A stretch of DNA of 24,150 nucleotides. Source: an uncultured Clostridia bacterium (GTDB taxonomy: Bacteria; Bacillota; Clostridia; TANB77; CAG-508). The notes below the pieces were generated by a model, which saw nothing but the letters and a program-made list of their open reading frames with translations, had not been told where the DNA came from and made no database searches. The stretch is taken from assembly GCA_934149115.1 (NCBI GenBank), contig CAKPDW010000015.1:1-24150 (forward strand), written 5' to 3'. Both the position numbers and the translations under genes were made by a program. Below, piece after piece: positions 1 through 6,696 of this stretch (the stretch's first letter is position 1; each line of letters starts with the position of its first letter).

Positions 1-81
1 TTAAATCTTCTTATATCTCCAATCTCTGCAATCAATATTGGTGCTAATCTATTTCCAACACCACTCATATTTTTTACCGTC
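1..81 (-). pseudogene. IS110-family transposase fragment, cut by or abutting the IS30 element
   Basis: Read leftwards from about base 80, an open frame encodes TVKNMSGVGNRLAPILIAEI followed by GDIRRF and runs off the left edge. The PGxG/SGVG...LAEIGDIxRF pattern is the core of the C-terminal Transposase_20 domain (helix-hairpin-helix-like) of IS110-type DEDD transposases, which move via a bridge-RNA system. The upstream part of the gene is missing: the frame stops at the left inverted repeat of the IS30 element, and bases 1698-1798 on its other side do not resume it. It is therefore at best a 3' remnant. Identification is by motif memory only, and the rest of the gene lies outside the window. 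Confidence 0.6.
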
Positions 82-101
82 AAGTGAAAAAGTAAATGCA
101 A
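82..101. repeat. Left terminal inverted repeat of IS30 element
   Basis: 20 bp, AAGTGAAAAAGTAAATGCAA, an exact reverse complement of bases 1678-1697. Confidence 0.9.
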
Positions 102-111
102 ATTGTAAGAT

Positions 112-167
112 AAATAGCAATTTAAAAGCAATATTTAATTCTACAATTATTGCTTTTATTGCTATTT
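112..167. terminator. Long hairpin at the 3' end of the IS30 element
   Basis: Bases 112-133 pair with 148-167 as a 20-bp stem (AAATAGCAAT and AAAAGCAATA against TATTGCTTTTATTGCTATTT) with a two-base bulge and a 14-base loop. On the plus strand it runs into TTTTTG. It may insulate the transposase gene from outside transcription, as end-proximal hairpins in other IS elements do. It is not a canonical terminator for the minus-strand transposase, because no clear T-run follows on that strand. Confidence 0.5.
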
Positions 168-318
168 TTGTGTAAAATTAACATATATTCCAAAGAAAAT
201 TTGCATAACTAATAAGCAAAATTGCATTAATTTTTTTTCGGGTAAAAGTAAATGCTATTTTGCTTGGCATTTAGTTTTTCAGTTATGCAAATGTTTTTGG
301 TTGTAAGTTTTATTTAAT

Positions 319-1566
319 TTATTTTAAAAGGCGAGGATTAGTCGTAACCTCGTCTTTAGCTATCTTTTGTATGTTTAATTTTTGCGCTAATTCATCACCA
401 TATATAAAAGTAAATATTTCATACGGCGTTTTTCCTCCTAAATTTTCTCGTGGTGTAGAATTTATATGCGAAAACATTAAATCTAACTTTTCTTGTGTTA
501 AATGACTCCAGTCTTGACCATTTGGAAGTATTTCTCTAATAAAATTATGATTATTTTCTACATGTGGTTTTTGACTTGATTGCATTGGATCACAATAGAA
601 TATTTTTCCTTTTATTTCGCCCGTATGTATATTTATTTCAAATGGTTGTGCCTTTATAAACTCTGTCCCTCTGTCTGTTAACAGTACAGAAAATAGTTGC
701 TCATATTCTTTGCTAGATAATTTATCTTGTAATGTATTTAAACTTTCTGACATTGAATCTGACGTTTTTTCTGTATGTAATATTCCAATCATAAACTCTG
801 TATTTTCAAATATGAATGTCTGGATGTATGGTCCAGTCTGACTATTGTATACTGTATCCATTTCTGTTGTTGTTATATTTGGATTCTGTATTTTATACTC
901 TAAATAATCTGTATATGTTCTTCCATTGTAATTTTGTGGCTCTTTGCGTTTCTTTAACTGTTTCTTTGGTAACTTTCTTTTTACTTTTCTCTTTAATGTT
1001 ATGTTTGTTACGCCCCAATCTCTAAACAACCCCATTTCTATATAATTATATATTGTTTTTTCACAAAACTTTATCTCTGGATGATTATTTAATATTGTAT
1101 AAATTGATTGTCCTTTTTTTATTAATGGGCAAATAAGATGTGCTAATTCAATTAATTCGGTTGTGTTTAAATTAACTCCTTGTCTTGAATCTGTTAAGGT
1201 ATATTTATATTTCTTATGTGCTTCTTCTGCATAATAAAAGTATTTGTCTAAGTTGCATGTTTTAAGTTTTGAGCAATTATTACAAGCACCAATGTTTCTA
1301 TCTCTGCCTTTGCAAGATATTGGTTGAAATATACGACATTTATTTGTACAAACTTTGCAATTAACAAAATATTTACAATTAAACATATTTTGTGATTTAT
1401 AAATATTATGTGGTTTTAAAATCCTATGGTGGTTAATTTCTCTCGCAATTGTTGATTGTGTTTTATTTAATTCATTTGCTATTTCATATTTTCTACGTCT
1501 TTGGTTTAACATTTCTTCAATTATATTTCTTTGGCTTAATGTAATTTGTTTTCCTTTTTCAATCAT
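319..1566 (-). CDS. IS30-family DDE transposase
   Basis: This 415-aa protein cuts and joins the ends of its own element. Residues 8-46 form an N-terminal helix-turn-helix (HTH_38 type) for end binding. Residues 64-104 hold a Cys-rich insert (C64, C70, C73, C77, C85, C95, C98, C104) that probably binds zinc and is seen in a Firmicutes subgroup of IS30 transposases. A very basic linker lies at 191-208. The RNase-H-fold core carries D237 (EMDTV), D298 (TDRGTEF) and E337 (HVENNHNFIRE), the expected DDE triad. The ATG at 1566 has GGAG seven bases upstream. No frameshift or internal stop is present. Full length, matching ends and a good promoter argue for a functional copy. Confidence 0.93.
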   Translation of the reverse strand: MIEKGKQITLSQRNIIEEMLNQRRRKYEIANELNKTQSTIAREINHHRILKPHNIYKSQNMFNCKYFVNCKVCTNKCRIFQPISCKGRDRNIGACNNCSKLKTCNLDKYFYYAEEAHKKYKYTLTDSRQGVNLNTTELIELAHLICPLIKKGQSIYTILNNHPEIKFCEKTIYNYIEMGLFRDWGVTNITLKRKVKRKLPKKQLKKRKEPQNYNGRTYTDYLEYKIQNPNITTTEMDTVYNSQTGPYIQTFIFENTEFMIGILHTEKTSDSMSESLNTLQDKLSSKEYEQLFSVLLTDRGTEFIKAQPFEINIHTGEIKGKIFYCDPMQSSQKPHVENNHNFIREILPNGQDWSHLTQEKLDLMFSHINSTPRENLGGKTPYEIFTFIYGDELAQKLNIQKIAKDEVTTNPRLLK

Positions 1567-1604
1567 AATATTACTCCATTTCCACCAAAAACATTTACTA
1601 AATT

Positions 1605-1633
1605 ATTATAACAAAATTGCATTATATTGTACA
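1605..1633 (-). promoter_or_regulatory. Promoter of the IS30 transposase
   Basis: Minus-strand TGTACA (1628-1633), a 17-base spacer, then TATAAT (1605-1610) preceded by TG to give an extended -10. It lies inside the element, about 40 bases upstream of the start codon. Confidence 0.65.
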
Positions 1634-1677
1634 TTAAGACTGAATGTAAGACTTATTGCTATGGATACTATTGATAC

Positions 1678-1697
1678 TTGCATTTACTTTTTCACTT
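1678..1697. repeat. Right terminal inverted repeat of IS30 element
   Basis: 20 bp, TTGCATTTACTTTTTCACTT, an exact reverse complement of bases 82-101. It lies on the transposase promoter side. Confidence 0.9.
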
Positions 1698-1736
1698 ATC
1701 AATTTATTTAATAATATATAATGATTTTTTAGTAAT

Positions 1737-1765
1737 TTGTATTTTTATAGAAAAAATGTTATACT
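1737..1765 (+). promoter_or_regulatory. Promoter of the AraC-type regulator gene
   Basis: TTGTAT (1737-1742), a 17-base spacer, and TATACT (1760-1765) with an extended-10 TG at 1757-1758. The expected start of transcription is about 25 bases before the ATG. It lies just outside the IS30 right end. Confidence 0.7.
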
Positions 1766-1798
1766 AATTTTAGTTTTATAAGAATTTGAGGAAAATAT

Positions 1799-2596
1799 AT
1801 GAATAAACAAAGTAATGAAAGATTTGATGATTTAATTAATTATATAGAAGATAATCTTTGTGAAGAAATTAGCTATAAAAAACTAGCTCAAATACTTGGG
1901 GTAAACGAATATACAATGCATAGAATATTTTTATTTGTAACCAATTATACTTTGGCTGATTATATAAGAAAAAGAAGATTAAGTATGTCTGCACTAGATT
2001 TACTTGATGGTAAAGAAAAAATAATCGATATTGCAATAAAATATAATTATGAATCTTCACAAGCTTTTTCTAGAGCCTTCAAATCTATGATGGGGTTTAT
2101 TCCAAGTGAAATAAACAATAATAAAACAAATATAAAATTCTTTTCACAATATGAACTAATAAATGAAGATGTGACAGATGAATTTAATTATCATATAGAA
2201 AAAAATAGAGAGTTTAATTTATATGCTATTTCTATGAAAACAACAATTAAAAACTGCCATAATGAAGCTCCTCTATTTTGGAAAGATAATTATAAATACA
2301 TAAAAGGAAAAAAAGAATATGGTTTATTAGAATATGATAAAACGTGTACTATAGACGAAGCAATATATTATATAGCCTCTACAGAAAAATTTGAAAATGC
2401 AATAGAATTAAATATAAAGCCTAGTAATTATTTAGTTTTCGAATGTGATTATATAAATTCTACTTCATTATATGAATTTTGCAAAAAAATATATAGGACA
2501 ATTATTCCTAATATTGAATGTGAATTAGAAGATTTACCAGATATCGAAGAATATTTACCAAACAATAAATTAAAATTATATATTCCAATAAAATAG
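1799..2596 (+). CDS. AraC-family transcriptional regulator with GyrI-like effector domain
   Basis: A 265-aa DNA-binding regulator. Residues 8-105 form the double helix-turn-helix of AraC/XylS proteins: first HTH about 26-45 (YKKLAQILGVNEYTMHRIF), second about 75-100 (IIDIAIKYNYESSQAFSRAF), followed by the usual PSE after the second helix. The HTH is at the N terminus and residues from about 125 to the end resemble the effector-binding fold (AraC_E_bind, GyrI-like). This is the layout of Rob/SoxS-like sensors of small hydrophobic compounds and some drug-response regulators. SD GAGGA lies 6-10 bases before the ATG. The gene has its own promoter and terminator, so it is monocistronic, and its targets are unknown. 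It may control the neighbouring radical-SAM or nitroreductase gene, but no operator supports that. Confidence 0.85.
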   Translation: MNKQSNERFDDLINYIEDNLCEEISYKKLAQILGVNEYTMHRIFLFVTNYTLADYIRKRRLSMSALDLLDGKEKIIDIAIKYNYESSQAFSRAFKSMMGFIPSEINNNKTNIKFFSQYELINEDVTDEFNYHIEKNREFNLYAISMKTTIKNCHNEAPLFWKDNYKYIKGKKEYGLLEYDKTCTIDEAIYYIASTEKFENAIELNIKPSNYLVFECDYINSTSLYEFCKKIYRTIIPNIECELEDLPDIEEYLPNNKLKLYIPIK

Positions 2597-2598
2597 AT

Positions 2599-2640
2599 AA
2601 AACAAGTGATTTTTTTAGTATTAAAAAGGTCACTTGTTTT
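2599..2640 (+). terminator. Rho-independent terminator after the AraC-type gene
   Basis: An 11-bp stem AAAACAAGTGA (2599-2609) / TCACTTGTTTT (2630-2640) begins two bases after the stop codon. The loop contains TTTTTTT and AAAAA that can extend the pairing, and the T-rich right arm is followed by ATTCTG. Confidence 0.75.
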
Positions 2641-2708
2641 ATTCTGAAAAGAGATACAATAAATATGTAGAATACTATCTAAATTTGAATTGACTAGGAG
2701 GTTATGAG

Positions 2709-3692
2709 ATGAATGAATATTTAACTCGTGAAATCTGGAAAATGCGGAAAAATATCAAAACTGAAGCAGGAACACCAGTAGTATCTCTCGCTCGAGTAGA
2801 AAATAAAACTTATCAATTGCTTTTCATGTCTTGTGGATGCGAAAATGCTTGTACTTTTTGCAATTATGGTTTTGACTACAATCTTACTTTGGAAATGGTC
2901 AAACCCGAACTTCAAAAAATTAGACTTGAAGATTTTGATATAGTTGAGTTGGAACTCGAGGCAAACGGCTCTTTTCTTTCTGAAAGGGAAATTCCCTATG
3001 ATTTATTTCTTGAGATATTACATTTTGTATCCCACAGGAACATTCCTGTAATTACAATGGAAACTCATTACAATACAATCACAGAGAAGAAACTTCAGGA
3101 CATAAGAAGAATTCTTGGAGAAGAACAAGAAATACAGTTTGAAATGGGATTTGAGTCAGCTGATGAAGATATCAGAGCAATCTATAATAAAGATATAGAT
3201 ATGGAAAAGTACCTTGAAGTAACAAGATTGTGTGAAAAATACAAAATTGGTCTTCAAATTAATGTGCTTTTAGGTGCTCCCTTCTTATCTCGTGAAGAAC
3301 AAATTCAAGACTGTTTAAATTCTCTCGAATTTATTTATGGCAAGATGCCTGAAGGAACTACTGCGGTACTATTTCCAATAAACATCAAAAAGAATACAAT
3401 GTTAAAGCATTGGCAAGATATTGGTGTTTATGACCAAATTTCCTCTTGGGAATTTATTGAACTTCTTCATAGAATTCCTGAAAAATATTTGGACAAGTTT
3501 ACTATTGCATGGTGGGGAAACAGAGAAAATACTTTTACAAAAGGTATTATGCAGTTTCCTAAAACATGTGATAAATGTAAAGAGCGGTTGATGAAATTCT
3601 ATGTTGATTTTTATTGTAACTGTAATCCTTACTATCGCAAGAAGATACTTGATGAAATCTGGACAGCAAGGTGTGAATGCGACAAAGAATAA
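2709..3692 (+). CDS. Radical-SAM protein of the TIGR01210/RaSEA-like type
   Basis: A 327-aa enzyme with the radical-SAM iron-sulfur motif C44-x3-C48-x2-C51 (CENACTFC) plus an extra C42. Later segments match the pattern I recall for the archaeosine-synthase radical-SAM subunit RaSEA (TIGR01210): FEMGFESADEDIRAIYNKDI, then LQINVLLGAPFLSREEQIQD, then PINIKKNTM and SSWEFIELLHRIP. RaSEA acts with ArcS on lysine-modified preQ0 in archaeal tRNA. Bacteria lack archaeosine, so the substrate here is unknown. The C terminus has further cysteines (CDKC, YCNCNPYY, RCEC) that could bind zinc or a second cluster. SD AGGAGG lies seven bases before the ATG at 2709; an ATG five bases upstream hits an immediate stop. 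It is separated from the upstream gene by a terminator. Base composition is less AT-rich than its neighbours, hinting at transfer. Confidence 0.75.
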   Translation: MNEYLTREIWKMRKNIKTEAGTPVVSLARVENKTYQLLFMSCGCENACTFCNYGFDYNLTLEMVKPELQKIRLEDFDIVELELEANGSFLSEREIPYDLFLEILHFVSHRNIPVITMETHYNTITEKKLQDIRRILGEEQEIQFEMGFESADEDIRAIYNKDIDMEKYLEVTRLCEKYKIGLQINVLLGAPFLSREEQIQDCLNSLEFIYGKMPEGTTAVLFPINIKKNTMLKHWQDIGVYDQISSWEFIELLHRIPEKYLDKFTIAWWGNRENTFTKGIMQFPKTCDKCKERLMKFYVDFYCNCNPYYRKKILDEIWTARCECDKE

Positions 3693-3704
3693 AATTCCGC
3701 AATG

Positions 3705-3734
3705 CAAAACAGATGGCGAATACCATCTGTTTTG
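3705..3734. terminator. Shared bidirectional terminator between convergent genes
   Basis: A perfect 12-bp stem CAAAACAGATGG (3705-3716) / CCATCTGTTTTG (3723-3734) with a six-base loop. The plus strand is followed by TGTTTATTAATTT. It lies between the ends of the radical-SAM gene and the convergent nitroreductase gene and probably serves the plus strand best. Confidence 0.8.
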
Positions 3735-3740
3735 TGTTTA

Positions 3741-4292
3741 TTAATTTAATAATAAATCTTTTAAGTCTTTTTTTATTTTAGGTGGATAGTTATATATTGG
3801 ATTACCAATAATAAATCCACATATTTGTTCAAAATCTTTAATTCCTAGATATTTATCAATTTCATTTTCTATATATAAAGTATCACATAAAATACAGCTA
3901 CCCAAACCTAAATTTACAGCTTGTAAGCTCATATTTTCTATGGCACATCCTAATGATATATAATCAGGTTTTTTATAATTCTCATTTTTTGATTTAGATT
4001 TATACCCATCACTATAAATCATTATCATTTTATTAGCTGTACGCATTTGCTCTGCTGATCCTTTTACACTGGTTCTTTCTTTTGGGTTTTGTTTATCCCA
4101 TTCAAAAAGCATATTCATAATATCATTTTTTTGTTCAGCATTTAAAATATAAAATTTCCATGGTTGTCTATTTCTTGCAGAAGGTGCAAGACTTCCACTA
4201 GATAAAATCTTTTCTAATTGTTCTTCAGAAACCTCATCATTTGTAAACAATCTAGCAGAACGTCTATTATCAACTATTTCATCAAAATTCAT
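3741..4292 (-). CDS. Nitroreductase-family FMN-dependent oxidoreductase
   Basis: A 183-aa flavoprotein expected to reduce nitro groups, quinones or similar acceptors with NAD(P)H. FMN-binding features of the family are visible: RRSARLF at 10-16 and APSARNRQPW at 36-45. The C-terminal half has SLGCAIENMSLQAVNLGLGS, a conserved helix that lies against the flavin, and the usual GNP near the end (IIGNPIYNYPP). It is short for the family (about 170-220 aa) but complete. SD AGAGG lies about eight bases before the ATG. It follows the SWIM-domain gene on the same strand after a 97-base AT-rich gap. The natural substrate cannot be inferred. Confidence 0.85.
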   Translation of the reverse strand: MNFDEIVDNRRSARLFTNDEVSEEQLEKILSSGSLAPSARNRQPWKFYILNAEQKNDIMNMLFEWDKQNPKERTSVKGSAEQMRTANKMIMIYSDGYKSKSKNENYKKPDYISLGCAIENMSLQAVNLGLGSCILCDTLYIENEIDKYLGIKDFEQICGFIIGNPIYNYPPKIKKDLKDLLLN

Positions 4293-4312
4293 ATCATTAC
4301 CTCTAAAAAATA

Positions 4313-4334
4313 TTTTATAATAATTTTATAATAA
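4313..4334. repeat. Two tandem copies of an 11-bp AT repeat upstream of the nitroreductase gene
   Basis: TTTTATAATAA occurs twice without a gap (4313-4323, 4324-4334), followed by a partial third copy TTTTA. It lies 21 bases upstream of the nitroreductase start, in the likely promoter/leader region. It may supply -10-like sites (TTATAA on the minus strand) or be a simple duplication. Confidence 0.6.
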
Positions 4335-4389
4335 TTTTACTAGATTTATAATGTGATAAAATGACTTTAATGATATCAATTTTGTTTAT

Positions 4390-4845
4390 TTAATAACCAA
4401 CTCTATCTCTTACAAATCTATCATAAACCCATTCAGGAGCAACATTTAATGTTTCGATTAAAGCTTCTTTTAATTCATTTTTAGACATTGAATTAATATA
4501 TTTAATAGTTTTATTATATAATTCTTCTTCGTATGCTTCGTATTCTTTTTCTGCTTCTTCGACTTCTTTCAAAAATTTGTCAACTTCATCAGGAAATGCT
4601 GTAAAATAAAGAGCTACTATATGTTTACAGATAATTCGTTTATCTTTAGCATGAGGACAATCACATTTTGATTTTCTTGGATGTTCTATATCCATAAATA
4701 CATTGTATTTTTTGCCATTACTACCATTTACTATACCTTCATACTCAGAATCGCTTGTATTTTTATAATCGCTAACTTTATTTTCTTTATAATAATCCAA
4801 ACCTCGCCAAGTAGAATTTCCACTTGCTATATTTATTAATCCCAT
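4390..4845 (-). CDS. Small SWIM zinc-finger protein, third gene of the AbiE cluster
   Basis: A 151-aa protein whose only recognisable domain is a SWIM zinc finger, C61-x-C63-x9-C73-x-H75 (CDCPHAKDKRIICKH), after a beta-rich stretch (about 18-52) typical of the segment before this motif. SWIM fingers bind DNA or proteins and occur in SNF2 helicases and MuDR transposases. A free-standing 151-aa version is unusual. Residues 84-130 are acidic and helical (EVEEAEKEYEAYEEEL). The gene starts 13 bases after the abiEii stop with SD GAGGTG in the gap, so it is almost certainly cotranscribed with the toxin-antitoxin pair. Its role there is unknown; accessory regulator or DNA-targeting partner are guesses. 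Confidence 0.8.
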   Translation of the reverse strand: MGLINIASGNSTWRGLDYYKENKVSDYKNTSDSEYEGIVNGSNGKKYNVFMDIEHPRKSKCDCPHAKDKRIICKHIVALYFTAFPDEVDKFLKEVEEAEKEYEAYEEELYNKTIKYINSMSKNELKEALIETLNVAPEWVYDRFVRDRVGY

Positions 4846-4858
4846 TTAACTTCACCTC

Positions 4859-5710
4859 TTATATAGTAGCAACTTCTTTTGCTAGTTCTTCAATAATTAA
4901 ATTTATATTCTTCATTATATCTGCATAATTAATATCTCTAGCATACAAATGAGAAATCTGATATTTATCCCATTCGCCTTGTAATATAGCGCTTTCTTTG
5001 ATGAAATCAAATCTTTCTTCTAACTCATCAAGAATATATAAACTTTCTCTTCTTTTACATGTATTTCGTATAGCTTTAATTAAATTTGTTTTGTCTAATT
5101 CATTCCAGTATTCTTTTATAAGAACATACAAGTCATAAAAATCTTTAGCTCTTGTATTTGTTTCAGTATCCTTTATAAGAGTTTCAAATTTTTCAGCAAT
5201 AATGGTTTCTTTATTAAATGCCATTATTTTTATGTATTCATCATCAAATATACTTTTGTATTTAAATTCTATTTCTTTTGGTGTAATTGGATCTTTAGTA
5301 GTAATATCTATAAATAAAGGAACAATTAAACCATCTTTTTTAGCAATTAACTTTATATTAATTCCACCATAAACGTCGTCTACTCTAATTTCCCTTGTTT
5401 TTTCTATTTCAAAAGAAATAGCATCATCTGTTTTAATGTTAGTGATTTCTTGAATTATCTTTAATAGTTCATCACTTTCAATATCTATACCTTTTATCAT
5501 AGTGTCCATGTCGCTTGTTGTTCTTCTTTCATCTCCAATAATAGCTGATAGCAATAATCCACCTTTTAAAATAAAATTGAATTTGTATTGGCTAATTGAT
5601 ATTCTATATAATAATCTTTCAAAAAAATACATTTGCATTAACTCTTGTGGCTGAGCACCAATTTCTTTTGCCCTCTTTTTTATTTTATTTTTTAATTTTT
5701 CTTCATTCAC
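4859..5710 (-). CDS. abiEii: AbiEii-type nucleotidyltransferase toxin
   Basis: A 283-aa nucleotidyltransferase-like toxin (AbiEii/AbiGii family, DUF1814-type) of a type IV toxin-antitoxin system, a class linked to phage abortive infection. Motif I is visible as LKGGLLLSAI (48-57) and TSDMD with D67 and D69. Motif II has FIDIT with D135. Motif III is ETIIAEKFETL (168-178), and motif IV is RAKDFYDLYVL (187-197). All expected acidic and basic positions are present, so it looks intact. The start is a GTG at 5710 that directly follows the abiEi stop (TAA|GTG, no spacer), with SD GGAGG inside the end of abiEi. This suggests translational coupling of toxin to antitoxin. Family members transfer GTP or other nucleotides; the target in this bacterium is unknown. 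Confidence 0.88.
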   Translation of the reverse strand: MNEEKLKNKIKKRAKEIGAQPQELMQMYFFERLLYRISISQYKFNFILKGGLLLSAIIGDERRTTSDMDTMIKGIDIESDELLKIIQEITNIKTDDAISFEIEKTREIRVDDVYGGINIKLIAKKDGLIVPLFIDITTKDPITPKEIEFKYKSIFDDEYIKIMAFNKETIIAEKFETLIKDTETNTRAKDFYDLYVLIKEYWNELDKTNLIKAIRNTCKRRESLYILDELEERFDFIKESAILQGEWDKYQISHLYARDINYADIMKNINLIIEELAKEVATI

Positions 5711-6301
5711 TTATAGCAACACCTCCAAATAATCGTGCATTTCTTTTTCAATGCGTAGTTTTTTTGCATATTTCATAATTTTAAAAGTATCTTTTTTCAT
5801 TTCCTTAAAATAAATATTAAATGCTTCTTTTATGTATTCTGAAGCAATTGTATTTTTATCTTTTAAACAATCACACAAACATCTTTCTATATCGTAAACA
5901 TCAATATCTTGCCCTTGAGGACTTTTAATTTTCATTTTTCCTAGATTTAATAATTCTTTATCAACTTTATGCAACAAAACTTTTTGGTCATTATCTAAAA
6001 CACCATAATATTTTTTTGTAACAGTGATATCATAAATCATTGGCACTCTATTGCAAAGATTATGAAAATATAAAGCTGTCATATGCGAATATATTGCATT
6101 TTTTCCATATGTCTTATTAAAATATTCATCTCCTATTGTTTCTGGAAGTATATAAATACCTTTTTCAGCTCTTTCAATTTGTTTATCTGCTAATAATCTT
6201 GCAATTACTTTTTTATCTATTCCCATTTGTTTGATATGATTAGAAGTAATAACACCATTGTTTTCTCTCATTTTTAAAATTATTTTTTCACTATTTTTCA
6301 T
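5711..6301 (-). CDS. abiEi: AbiEi-type antitoxin / autorepressor
   Basis: A 196-aa antitoxin with an N-terminal winged helix (about 1-52; ITSNHIKQMGIDKKVIARLL then GIYILP, matching the AbiEi_4 wing motif) and a C-terminal domain containing DIYDIERCLCDCLKD-like residues (DVYDIERCLCDCLK at about 144-157), diagnostic for the family. In studied systems AbiEi blocks AbiEii toxicity without stable protein contact and represses its own promoter by binding inverted repeats. Here such a repeat overlaps the promoter (6307-6356). SD AGGGGG precedes the ATG at 6301 and itself lies in the operator's left arm. It is the first gene of an abiEi-abiEii-SWIM cluster. Confidence 0.88.
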   Translation of the reverse strand: MKNSEKIILKMRENNGVITSNHIKQMGIDKKVIARLLADKQIERAEKGIYILPETIGDEYFNKTYGKNAIYSHMTALYFHNLCNRVPMIYDITVTKKYYGVLDNDQKVLLHKVDKELLNLGKMKIKSPQGQDIDVYDIERCLCDCLKDKNTIASEYIKEAFNIYFKEMKKDTFKIMKYAKKLRIEKEMHDYLEVLL

Positions 6302-6306
6302 ATTTT

Positions 6307-6356
6307 TGTCCCCCTATTGAGAAAAATTATAACATATTTTTCGTGAAAAGGGGACA
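6307..6356 (-). promoter_or_regulatory. abiE promoter embedded in a 23-bp inverted-repeat operator
   Basis: The minus-strand extended -10 TGTTATAAT covers 6326-6334; no good -35 is seen (TCCCCT at the right distance). Two 23-base arms flank it: 6307-6329 and the complement of 6334-6356. They agree at 16 of 23 positions, sharing TGTCCCC at the outer end and GAAAAAT at the inner end. One arm covers the -35 region and the other the start of the transcript and the ribosome site, the geometry expected for autorepression. AbiEi proteins are known to bind such inverted repeats. Confidence 0.75.
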
Positions 6357-6371
6357 TTTTTTAAAAATTTA

Positions 6372-6400
6372 TTGAAAAATTTTTAAAGTTATGTTAAAGT
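6372..6400 (+). promoter_or_regulatory. Plus-strand promoter-like signal facing the structured intergenic region
   Basis: TTGAAA (6372-6377), a 17-base spacer, and TAAAGT (6395-6400) with TG at 6392-6393. The nearest downstream gene starts 420 bases later and has its own promoter, so any transcript would be non-coding at first. Confidence 0.45.
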
Positions 6401-6582
6401 ATAGACAATAAATCGAATTATATAAAAAGAGCCTTACAATTCAGATACATTTTTTTCGCATACCTGCTCCGTAATCGCTCCAGTTAAAATCAACTTACGG
6501 ACTTTTCTGTTCATAAGTTTTTTAATGTCACATGAATGTTTTTTTGCAATCATTAAATTTTAGATTACACATTTTTTCGTAG

Positions 6583-6601
6583 AGGAGCACAGTGTGCTCC
6601 T
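6583..6601. other. Perfect 8-bp GC-containing hairpin
   Basis: AGGAGCAC (6583-6590), loop AGT, GTGCTCCT (6594-6601), extendable by GTAG/TTAC on the outside. It is too weakly followed by T (TTACACAATTTT) to be a standard terminator. It is either part of a small RNA or a protein-binding palindrome. Confidence 0.5.
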
Positions 6602-6696
6602 TTACACAATTTTATTGGTACACGTCACTCTTTGACACTTTTTGTCATGGAACATTTCACTAATCAAAATCTCATTAAAAAAAAATTAATTTAAGT

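Larger units (their letters stand above)
82..1697 (-). mobile_element. Complete IS30-family insertion sequence (about 1.6 kb)
   Basis: A single transposase gene is framed by perfect 20-bp terminal inverted repeats: AAGTGAAAAAGTAAATGCAA at 82-101 and its exact complement at 1678-1697. A subterminal 13-bp direct repeat CAAAATTGCATTA lies at 217-229 and 1612-1624, and the end motif AAAAGTAAATGC recurs at 244-255. No target duplication is visible: the left flank ends CGTC and the right flank begins ATCA. One flank carries an IS110 remnant and the other does not, so the site was rearranged after insertion or the element entered at the edge of an already decayed IS110 copy. The intact transposase, promoter and ends suggest it may still be mobile. 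Confidence 0.9.

Noticed and set aside
816..1025. Open frame on the plus strand inside the IS30 transposase
   Set aside because: It is antisense to a clear transposase, lacks an SD and shows no family features. The same holds for the other antisense frames within rplS, ffh, radA, GH15 and the beta-CASP gene.
82..1697. Target-site duplication of the IS30 element
   Set aside because: Trying each possible end position, the flanking two to three bases never match (GTC/ATC, TCA/TAT, CAA/TTA).
1799..3692. AraC-type gene and radical-SAM gene as one operon
   Set aside because: An 11-bp stem terminator lies between them and the radical-SAM gene has a separate leader.
4368..4384. TGATATCA palindrome upstream of the nitroreductase gene as an operator
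   Set aside because: An 8-bp palindrome is expected by chance in AT-rich DNA, and no half-site repeats elsewhere.
6583..6601. Hairpin as a Rho-independent terminator
   Set aside because: The stem is strong, but neither strand has an adjacent T-run.
6633..6647. TGACA...TGTCA stem as an operator
   Set aside because: Only five bases pair and no second copy is present.
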